A stretch of 18,675 bases of DNA from an uncultured Chthonomonadaceae bacterium (lineage in GTDB: Bacteria; Armatimonadota; Fimbriimonadia; Fimbriimonadales; Fimbriimonadaceae). The number at the start of each line of letters is the position of its first letter. Within the stretch, counting starts at the first letter, position 1. The notes under the pieces are model-generated. The model saw only the letters and a program-made list of their open reading frames with translations, made no database searches and had not been told where the DNA came from. The DNA lies in assembly GCA_946479035.1 (NCBI GenBank), contig CAMLDW010000045.1:1-18675 (forward strand), read 5' to 3'. The translations under genes were made by a program, and so were the position numbers. Below are positions 7,320 to 14,841 of the stretch, piece by piece.

Positions 7320-8075
7320 CTACTGGTTCAGGCGGTCTTCGAGCTTGTTGAGTTCGGACTCGATGTCCTCGACTTTGGCGGCGGGCTCTTTGGTGGCGAC
7401 CTCGCCGGGCGAGGCGAGGCCGAGCTTCTCTTCGAGCTTTTTGAGCTCCGCCTCGGCGGCGTAGTCCATCGCCTGGTCCTCCATCTGCATCATCTTGCCT
7501 TGGAGGGAGCCGGCCATCATCTCGGAGCGCGCGGCGGCCTCGGCCTGCTTGTCCTGGATCTTCTCTTTTACGGCGGCGAAGGAGCCTTCGTACTCGCTCT
7601 CGAAGGTGAGCCCTTCGAGAGCCTTGCTGATGGAGGTCTGGATCTGCGCCTGCTTCCACTGCGCCTTCATGGCGAGCGCCTCGGCGGTCTTCTTGCGGAC
7701 CTCGGTCTCCTGTCGCTTGATGGCGGCCTTGACGGCCTCGACGGTCTCGACCGCCTGCGCAAGGGTGGACTTGAGGGTAGTGACGGTGGCGTCGACGTTG
7801 GCCTTCTCGCGCAGGAACTGGCGCGCGAGGTCGCGGTTGCCCTGCTGGAGCGCCATGGACGCCTGGCCCTCGAGCTGGACCGACTTCTTCTCCTGCTCGT
7901 CGAGCATCTGCTGGAGCCGGTTCTTCTGGGTGATGGCCTGGACCGCCTTTTCGCGGTTCTGGACGAGCGCCTCCTGCATGTCCCTTCGGGCCTGGTCCAG
8001 CATGATGTCTGGGTCTTCCAGGTTGTCCATGGTCCTGTGGAAGAGCGCTTTCAACCAGCGGAAAAACCGTTTCAA
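7320..8075 (-). CDS. pspA: PspA/IM30 (Vipp1) family membrane-protecting protein
   Basis: PspA/Vipp1 proteins are ESCRT-III-like; they coat and stabilise the cytoplasmic membrane under envelope stress. The 251-residue product starts MKRFFRWLKALFHRTMDNLEDP, the usual amphipathic helix 0 and the conserved D-P-x-x-x-L-D-Q element. It continues as a long charged coiled coil (about 25-200) with FLREKANVDATVTTLKSTLAQAV typical of the family, and ends with a short acidic/Lys-rich tail. The TTG start at 8075 has AGAGG about 8 nt upstream, and no better start exists. No pspB, pspC or pspF is adjacent. The promoter-like TATAAT at 8123-8118 would give a leader of roughly 35 nt containing a T-arm-like hairpin. 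The gene converges on the 5279 gene with 25 nt between them. Confidence 0.93.
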   Translation of the reverse strand: MKRFFRWLKALFHRTMDNLEDPDIMLDQARRDMQEALVQNREKAVQAITQKNRLQQMLDEQEKKSVQLEGQASMALQQGNRDLARQFLREKANVDATVTTLKSTLAQAVETVEAVKAAIKRQETEVRKKTAEALAMKAQWKQAQIQTSISKALEGLTFESEYEGSFAAVKEKIQDKQAEAAARSEMMAGSLQGKMMQMEDQAMDYAAEAELKKLEEKLGLASPGEVATKEPAAKVEDIESELNKLEDRLNQ

Positions 8076-8089
8076 CTATTCGCCTCTGT

Positions 8090-8145
8090 GCCCGCCCGGT
8101 GGGAATCGAACCCAACCATTATACAGCCGCCCCCCGAAGGCGGTT
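8090..8145 (-). other. tRNA-like element in the pspA leader (degenerate, not a complete tRNA)
   Basis: On the minus strand the sequence GGGTTCGATTCCC with flanking GGTT/ACC forms a T-arm with the canonical TTCGATT loop. It is followed by CGGGCGGGCACAG, resembling an acceptor 3' strand. Upstream, CCGCC (8143-8139) and GGCGG (8131-8127) form a 5-bp stem around a 7-nt loop TTCGGGG, like an anticodon arm with CGG at the anticodon position. The spacing between the hairpins is too long for a class I tRNA, and no D-arm or matching 5' acceptor strand is present. It could be a tRNA remnant, an integration scar or a leader structure. Confidence 0.35.
8118..8123 (-). promoter_or_regulatory. -10 box upstream of pspA
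   Basis: TATAAT on the minus strand is a perfect -10 hexamer, preceded directly by TG. It lies 42 nt upstream of the pspA TTG. At 17 nt spacing the -35 position reads CAACCG, which is not a sigma-70 match, and no sigma-54 GG/GC elements of the E. coli psp type are seen. Confidence 0.5.
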
Positions 8146-8328
8146 GTGCGGGGCGCGCGGAATGGGCCGGTTTGCCGGGGCGCTCAGGCGAAGGACAGGC
8201 GACGCATTGATGAGTCGGAGGAACGGCGTACGGCCCGGCGTGGCACCTTCAAACCACCAGGAATTCTTACTAGGTTCGAGGTCTGCTCTTCTCCCCATTC
8301 ATGGTAGGCTAGAGTCGGAGCGGGAAGA

Positions 8329-9651
8329 ATGAGTACGAGACGTGAGATCGTCCTTGGCGCGGCGTGCGTAGGCATCATGTCGATCGCGATGGCCTAGGGC
8401 CCACCGGGTCCAGGCGGCGGTGAGGAGCTGACAATCAGCGTTGACGCTTCGGTCAAGTCCCTCAATTACAGCGCTAGTGCCGTCGGGCTCTTCACCCCGT
8501 CGGGCAGCACTGGAAGCTATGTGCGGACGTACACGTTTACCGCGGATGTCCAAAACTTGCCGAATGGATGGACAGTGCTGAGCTACAGTTGGGCGCCCCA
8601 ATGGGAGCCCGGCTCGCAGTTTCTGCCGCTTGGAGTCTTGACATTCCCCTTCGGTACTGCCAGCGGCTCTGCGCAAGGGACAGCCTGGTCGGCCGGTTGG
8701 GGGGACGCGGAGTGCTACGCGACTCTAGAAGACCCGACTGGACAACTCCACTATGCCCGGGGAACGAAAACCATAGCGGCCATCGGTGGAGCGCTCAGCG
8801 TTTCCGGATACGGCGAGGACGAGCCGACCTTCGACCGCGACGAGAACGATACAACTGCTCCCATCTACTTGCAGTTCTTCAGCCACAACTCGATCAACGT
8901 GCCCGCATTGGGCCAGATACCGCGCAAGGGCAGGATTTCGCCTGCGCTTGGTCAGCCAGAAGGTACGACGGTTGTTCTCAACGTCTTAGGGCCAGTTTCA
9001 ATTGTGTCTGAGACTCAAGGCGAACTGAAGTTTGCAACCACGGGCCCGTCATCCGCCGGTGGGATCGTGGCAAGTTCCACTTTTGAGATGAGTTCCCCAG
9101 GGTTCACTGGGTCGGGTAGCGATTGCTGCAACGAGATGCCCAATCCTGAGAGTTACAAGTTCACATCGCACGAACCTGCATCTGTGACTGCCGAGCTTAA
9201 GGAGGAAGGATCCGCGAACGGGTATGACAACTTTGGCAACCCGCTCTACGGTTGGTTTCGACGCGACTGGTTTTGGCTCTACGACAATCTGGGCGGTGGT
9301 ATGCCAGGTGTACGATTGCAGGAGAGGTTCGATCCGAACTTTGATCCAGCAGCCGGAAACGGAGGGAACTATTGGGTGACATCGAGCACACCGTTGTTGG
9401 GGAGAACCTCCGATGTTGACTTTCAGGGGATCCAGCTTGGGTTCCCTTGGGTGTATGCACAACACCTTGCTTTTTACGTCCATCGTCAGTTGATTGTAGC
9501 TGGCACTTCTGACCCAACGTGGTACGGCGCCAGCGGATGGGACAGGTTCGTGACGATGAACGGTGCCAGGGTCGAAACGCCAGGAGTCGGTGTCGCTTAC
9601 TTTCGAGTTTCGAAATGGACCGACAGGATCGAGCGGGTCACGGAAAACTAG
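8329..9651 (+). CDS. Secreted protein of unknown function interrupted by an in-frame TAG after its signal peptide
   Basis: Read from the ATG at 8329, which has GGAG 8 nt upstream, the first 22 codons give a textbook signal peptide: MSTRRE, a hydrophobic stretch and an AMA cleavage site. Codon 23 (8395-8397) is TAG. The same frame then runs open for another 417 codons, starting GPPGPGGGEELTIS. The downstream product is rich in Gly, Ser, Thr and aromatic residues with short beta-like segments and a CC pair (DCCNEMP), typical of an extracellular beta-rich protein; I recognise no family. An automated call would probably start at the GTG at 8521 and lose the signal peptide and about 41 residues. 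The frame without other stops suggests either a recent nonsense change, a sequence error or readthrough. GC content is lower than in neighbouring genes. The 9670 gene follows by 18 nt. Confidence 0.65.
8395..8397 (+). other. In-frame amber codon at the signal peptide boundary
   Basis: TAG is codon 23 of the frame opened by the ATG at 8329 and falls immediately after the Ala-Met-Ala signal-peptidase-like site. Both sides of the codon look protein-coding. TAG is the ordinary terminator of several genes in this window (uvrC, pspA, atpD, atpC, and the 9670 and 13054 genes), so general reassignment of TAG is unlikely. Confidence 0.85.
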
Positions 9652-9669
9652 AGGATTTGGAGACTTGAT

Positions 9670-10872
9670 ATGACAATTGGAACTATCGCTGCAGCTTGGG
9701 TTCTCCCAGGCCAAACTCTGATTGCAAGCCATGGGATCGCGCTCAACCAGAACCAGGTCACGTACTTTTGCGATCAGGCGATCGTTGAGGTGGTCGGCGC
9801 TTCGACGCAGTCTGTGACGCGGTCGGTCACTGGGTCTTTTGGGCGAGCCGACAAGCCGTTTGTGATTCAGCAGGGTCGCGTCGTAGACGCAAACTTTGAA
9901 GCTGTTGGTTCGATGACGCTCGTGTTTCCGTGCACCTTTTATACAAATGGTCGGTCACGAGTAGGAGCGATGCCAACCGGTGTGGCGGGTTCCCTGAATC
10001 CAGGACGCTATCTGATCTCAGGCCGCCTCGAGTCGAACGGAGTGCTGCAAATGACCCCTGACATTCAGAGCCTCGGGCTCGAGTTGAAAGCGGACGACGC
10101 ACCCTTGCGCCTAGTCCAGGTCCAGGCGAAGGAGGGCGAGCTTGCAGTGTTTTCGGTTGTAAAGACCGAGGACCGCTCTTTGAACTCGCATGAGAGAGAC
10201 CCGGAGAGCGTGTTGCTGAACTCGCTGGCCGCAGCGTCTCCTGCGCTTGATTCGCTCTGCTCGCTAGCGGACCAATTTGCCAGGACGAACAACCTGGCCT
10301 TCGCGGATTGGCGCGCGGGCGCCCGACCTTCGGCGGAGTACGCAGTCCGGACCTCCAAGTCCCGCAGTGGCGTCGAGCAGGCAATCCTCTTGATGCTCGC
10401 GTTCAAGTGCGGCGAATCGCCCATTGAAGCGGACATGCTCCAAGCATTGGTCGCGTCTGACAAAGGTGCATCGAGCTATTGGTCCACCGACCAGGGCGCC
10501 GAGTTGCTGCAGTTCGTGATGTTCGGGGCGCAGCCGAACGATCCCGCGTACCGGGCTTGGGTCGTGAACCCTGACCGGCAGGTCCTTGTTGCCTCGCTTC
10601 TGTCGGAAGCCTCTTCCGACACTGTGCAGCAGTACTTGCTTTCTCGTGCCACCAGCAAGCGTGTTCCCCGCATGGATGGCTCGATCCGGCTCTTGCTCCA
10701 CAAGGCCAAAGAGACAGATCCAAGCTGCCCATTACTGCTCCGGCGCTTGTCCCAGTGGTATGAGAAGCCGGATCGCGCTCCGGGACCGCAACTGCAATCG
10801 GAAGACAGGGATGCTTATCAGGCGCGTCTTAGAAGCATCCTTGACGTTTGGAGGGCAGAGCTCGGGGCCTAG
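9670..10872 (+). CDS. Probable secreted protein of unknown function, partner of the 8329 gene
   Basis: The product has 400 residues. The N-terminus (MTIGTIAAAWVLPGQTLIASHG) is a short hydrophobic segment that could be a signal peptide, although it lacks a basic n-region. Residues about 25-170 look beta-rich (TYFCDQAIVEVVG, NPGRYLISGRLESNG); about 185-400 look helical (NSLAAASPALDSLCSLADQF, QAILLMLAFKCG). I see no known motif. GGAG lies 7 nt before the ATG, and the start is only 18 nt after the stop of the preceding gene, so the two are probably co-transcribed. GC content is lower than in atpD next door, as for its partner. It ends in TAG. Confidence 0.75.
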   Translation: MTIGTIAAAWVLPGQTLIASHGIALNQNQVTYFCDQAIVEVVGASTQSVTRSVTGSFGRADKPFVIQQGRVVDANFEAVGSMTLVFPCTFYTNGRSRVGAMPTGVAGSLNPGRYLISGRLESNGVLQMTPDIQSLGLELKADDAPLRLVQVQAKEGELAVFSVVKTEDRSLNSHERDPESVLLNSLAAASPALDSLCSLADQFARTNNLAFADWRAGARPSAEYAVRTSKSRSGVEQAILLMLAFKCGESPIEADMLQALVASDKGASSYWSTDQGAELLQFVMFGAQPNDPAYRAWVVNPDRQVLVASLLSEASSDTVQQYLLSRATSKRVPRMDGSIRLLLHKAKETDPSCPLLLRRLSQWYEKPDRAPGPQLQSEDRDAYQARLRSILDVWRAELGA

Positions 10873-10906
10873 GGGCTCGCGGGCCGTCCTAAACCAGGCC
10901 AAAGTG

Positions 10907-10926
10907 CGCGGGTAACATCGCCCGCG
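10907..10926. promoter_or_regulatory. Small hairpin between the 9670 gene and atpD
   Basis: CGCGGG (10907-10912) and CCCGCG (10921-10926) are perfectly complementary around the 8-nt loop TAACATCG. There is no T-tract, so it is not a standard terminator. TAACAT in the loop is a fair -10 match for an atpD promoter. The whole 94-nt gap contains no gene. Confidence 0.3.
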
Positions 10927-10963
10927 GTCAAGGCGCTAGCCCTGGCTTGGAGGAACCTTCTAG

Positions 10964-12400
<1,437 letters not shown>

Positions 12401-12403
12401 GCG

Positions 12404-12811
12404 ATGGCCAAGCCGTTCAAGCTCTCGGTGGTCGCACCTGACCGCACGGTGTTCGAGGACACGGTCGAGAGCGCGATCGTCCCTTCGGTGAACGGCTACA
12501 TGGGGGTGCTCTGCGACCACGAGGCCTCGATCGTGGCGCTCAAGACCGGCGTCGTGGAGTTCATCGACCGGAACGACCAGCGGCACTTCGTGTCGGTCAG
12601 CGGCGGGTTCTTGGAGGTGAGCGGCTCGAACGCGATCGTGCTGGCGGACACGGCGGAGAGGGCCACGGACATCGACATCGAGCGCGCGCAGCGCGCGCTG
12701 GACGAGGCGCGCAAGGCTCTGCGCGGCGAGGTCTCCGGCGTGACGACCCAAGAGGCGACGGCGGAACTGGAGAGAGCCATGACACGGATCAAGGTCGCGA
12801 AGCGCGCGTAG
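12404..12811 (+). CDS. atpC: F1Fo ATP synthase subunit epsilon
   Basis: This is the central-stalk subunit that couples rotation and can inhibit ATP hydrolysis. The 135-residue product contains the N-terminal beta sandwich (FKLSVVAPDRTVFEDTVESA, then VPSVNGYMGVLCDHEASIVA) and the C-terminal two-helix domain (about 90-135; DIERAQRALDEARKAL and ATAELERAMTRIKVAKR). The length matches the family. The start is 3 nt after the atpD stop, so the two are translated from one message. Nothing else of the ATP synthase follows, and a repeat/hairpin region comes next. Confidence 0.96.
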   Translation: MAKPFKLSVVAPDRTVFEDTVESAIVPSVNGYMGVLCDHEASIVALKTGVVEFIDRNDQRHFVSVSGGFLEVSGSNAIVLADTAERATDIDIERAQRALDEARKALRGEVSGVTTQEATAELERAMTRIKVAKRA

Positions 12812-12832
12812 CGAAGTTCGGGTTGGTTCTGG

Positions 12833-12913
12833 AGTGGCCCCCACCCTAACCTTTGCGCGGGTGGGCTCTCCACTGGAGACCCCGACGCGGCAAATCCCAA
12901 GGGGGAGGGAACG
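12833..12913. repeat. Hairpin and degraded palindromic repeat downstream of atpC
   Basis: AGTGG (12833-12837) pairs with CCACT (12870-12874), and inside it CCCACCC (12840-12846) pairs with GGGTGGG (12859-12865). There is no T-tract, but the position 20 nt after the atpC stop suits transcript end or mRNA protection. The flanks CCCCCACCCTAACC (12838-12851) and AAGGGGGAGGGAACG (12899-12913) resemble the two ends of a dispersed C-rich palindromic repeat with unrelated sequence between them. The remainder of the 242-nt gap to 13054 holds no gene; TTGACT at 12927-12932 is a good -35 but lacks a convincing -10. Confidence 0.5.
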
Positions 12914-13026
12914 CGGTGCGACCCGATTGACTCCCAATCACCTAAGTCTTAGCCACCCATAGCTCGGAGCTTTCTAACTTCCTGACTGCGCAACTCCCTC
13001 CCAGCAAGTAAACTCTCCCCTGGAGC

Positions 13027-13044
13027 CTCGGCCCACGGGCCGAG
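13027..13044 (+). promoter_or_regulatory. GC-rich hairpin directly upstream of the 13054 start
   Basis: CTCGGCCC (13027-13034) and GGGCCGAG (13037-13044) form a perfect 8-bp stem with a 2-nt loop (7 bp with a 4-nt loop in practice). It ends 9 nt before the ATG at 13054, where a ribosome site would lie, and no other Shine-Dalgarno sequence is seen. It could control translation of the downstream gene or end upstream transcripts. Confidence 0.5.
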
Positions 13045-13053
13045 AATAGACAT

Positions 13054-14457
13054 ATGGACGTGTCGCGCCTTCGCCCGGTGCCCTGGATCGCGCTGGCCCT
13101 CGCAGTGCCGGCCGCCACCGCCACCACGCCCCACCGCGAGAGCGCATTCACCGAGGCGGAGAGGTTCGCGGTCGTCGAATACTGGTCGCAGCCCGGTCGC
13201 TACTCGGCGCAGGCCGTCGGAGAGAAGAAGGGGGAGGGCCCTTGGCAGGTCCGGTTCACGCCGGAGGGCTCGATCTGGATCCGCGAGCTGTACCGACTGC
13301 GCAGCGACGGAAAGGTGAACCCCACGAAGCCGCCCGAGGCGCTGACGGAGCAGCAGAAGGTTTGGGACGCGTGGGTCGCCGCGCGCGCGGCGCTCGACAG
13401 GTGGCTCGCCGAGCAAGAGACGGCGCAGCGCAACGCGCTCGCGACGGGGAAGCCGGCTGACAAGCCTTCGAGCACAAAGCCCGATGAGCCAGGCCCTGCG
13501 CCGGACGACCTGCTCGCGGCACTTCCTCCGCCGCCGGCCTTCTACGCGCCGACCGTGCCTTACGCGCACAAGGTCGTGTTCGACGACGCGACGATCGAGT
13601 ACGAGGACCACGTGAAGGTGCCGGACCGGTACGCCTACTTCCGGTTCCAAAAAGGGGTGCGGAGCGAAGGGACGAAGGGCGCCGGTCGCGACGCCGGCTA
13701 TGTGCGCGGCCTCTTCGAAAAGGCGAACGTCGGAGAGGGCGAGATGCGCGTGTTCGCGGCAGTCTCGCTGCTCGAGGGCGGTTTCGACGCCGTGAACACG
13801 TATGACACTGGGTACGTTTCGGTCGGTTTCATCCAGTTCGCCTCGCTGGCGGAGGGCGCGGGCTCGCTCGGGCAGGTGCTGCTGCGGATGAAGGCGGAGT
13901 TTCCGGACGGGTTCCAGTCAAACTTTCGGCGGTTCGGGGTGGATGTGACGCCCGAGGGGCTGCTAGCGGTGTGCGACCCGACGATCGGGGTGGAGTTCGT
14001 AGGGCCGGACGCGAACCAGCGGATCATCAACGACAAGCGTCTGATCGCGGTGTTCCAGCGCGCGGGGCAGAGGTGCGACGAGTTCAACGCCTGCCAGATC
14101 GAGGCGGCGAAGGCGCTCTACTACCCGGCGGAGGACGACCTGCAGGTGCAGGTGGGGGACAAGCTGCTCGCGTGCAAGGTGAAGGACGTGTTCCACAGCG
14201 AGGCGGGGATGGCGACGCTGCTGGACCGGAAGGTGAACACGGGGAAGCTCGACCCGCTCGGCGACTACCTCTACGACCTGGTCTCCCAGACGGGGATCAC
14301 GGACTTGAAGGAGGCGGCAAAGTACGAGTGGGCCTTGACGAAGGCGATGGCGTATCGGCAGAACTACCTCGAGCTCTCGGCGCTCTCGCAGCCGACGCGC
14401 ACGGACATCACCCTGAGCCGCGGGAACAACCCCCGCGACAAGCGCGGCGGCGGCTAG
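13054..14457 (+). CDS. Secreted protein with a possible lysozyme/transglycosylase-like domain
   Basis: The product has 467 residues. A signal peptide (hydrophobic WIALALAVPAATA, cleavage near residue 24) indicates export. A Pro/Lys-rich linker (about 133-165) separates a helical N-terminal part (25-130) from the C-terminal domain. There, LLEGGFDAVNTYDTGYVSVG (239-258) followed by FIQFA has the layout of the lysozyme-fold motif: a catalytic-type Glu (E241) ahead of a turn, then S-x-G-x-x-Q. This suggests peptidoglycan cleavage, but the rest is too divergent to name a family. Two cysteines in CDEFNAC (341-347) could form a disulfide. A hairpin instead of a clear ribosome site precedes the ATG. 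The gene ends 2 nt before the convergent 99-residue gene. Confidence 0.7.
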   Translation: MDVSRLRPVPWIALALAVPAATATTPHRESAFTEAERFAVVEYWSQPGRYSAQAVGEKKGEGPWQVRFTPEGSIWIRELYRLRSDGKVNPTKPPEALTEQQKVWDAWVAARAALDRWLAEQETAQRNALATGKPADKPSSTKPDEPGPAPDDLLAALPPPPAFYAPTVPYAHKVVFDDATIEYEDHVKVPDRYAYFRFQKGVRSEGTKGAGRDAGYVRGLFEKANVGEGEMRVFAAVSLLEGGFDAVNTYDTGYVSVGFIQFASLAEGAGSLGQVLLRMKAEFPDGFQSNFRRFGVDVTPEGLLAVCDPTIGVEFVGPDANQRIINDKRLIAVFQRAGQRCDEFNACQIEAAKALYYPAEDDLQVQVGDKLLACKVKDVFHSEAGMATLLDRKVNTGKLDPLGDYLYDLVSQTGITDLKEAAKYEWALTKAMAYRQNYLELSALSQPTRTDITLSRGNNPRDKRGGG

Positions 14458-14459
14458 GG

Positions 14460-14759
14460 TCAGTCACCCAGTTCGGAGCGCGAGAGCATTCCGCTGTGGA
14501 CGACGCCGACGTACCAGGTGCCGAACGCCTCGACGGGCGACTCGTGCCAATCGTAGAGGTATCCGTCCACCCTCGTGCCGGCGGAGACGTCTTGCACGAG
14601 GAGGTAGGTGGGGACCCAGACCTCCTTGAGCACCGGGTAGCACTCGGAGGGCATGGGCGGCCTCATGAGCTTGTAGTCGTCCGTGACGTCGATCACCAGC
14701 ACTCGGGCGAGGTTGTACTCCCAAAGGTTTCCGCAGATGTCCGCCAAACCGACCTCCAT
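14460..14759 (-). CDS. Small protein of unknown function
   Basis: The product has up to 99 residues, predicted cytoplasmic, with a well-mixed protein-like composition (e.g. NLARVLVIDVTDDYKLMRPP, then DGYLYDWHESPVEAFGTWYV). It appears beta-rich and could be a small barrel; I recognise no family. The ATG at 14759 has no ribosome site, whereas the in-frame TTG at 14747 is preceded by GGAGG at 5 nt, giving a 95-residue product; I consider the TTG about equally likely. It lies 82 nt downstream of the 14842-16620 gene on the same strand and may be co-transcribed with it. Its stop is 2 nt from the stop of the opposing 13054 gene. Confidence 0.65.
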   Translation of the reverse strand: MEVGLADICGNLWEYNLARVLVIDVTDDYKLMRPPMPSECYPVLKEVWVPTYLLVQDVSAGTRVDGYLYDWHESPVEAFGTWYVGVVHSGMLSRSELGD

Positions 14760-14841
14760 GTCGTACAGCGGAAGGGACGGGGAAGCGGCGGTTAAGGGCG
14801 CGAGGAGATTTCCACAAGGGGGCGGGGGTGCTGGCAGACTC

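Noticed and set aside
8090..8170. Complete tRNA-Pro(CGG) gene
   Set aside because: No D-arm, no 5' acceptor strand pairing with the CGGGCGG 3' strand, and too long a gap between the anticodon-like and T-arm hairpins.
8395..8397. Genome-wide reassignment of TAG to an amino acid
   Set aside because: TAG ends uvrC, pspA, atpD, atpC and others at family-typical lengths in this same window.
12927..12955. Promoter for the 13054 gene
   Set aside because: TTGACT is a good -35, but the -10 position at 17 nt reads TAGCCA, which is poor; too weak to list as a feature.
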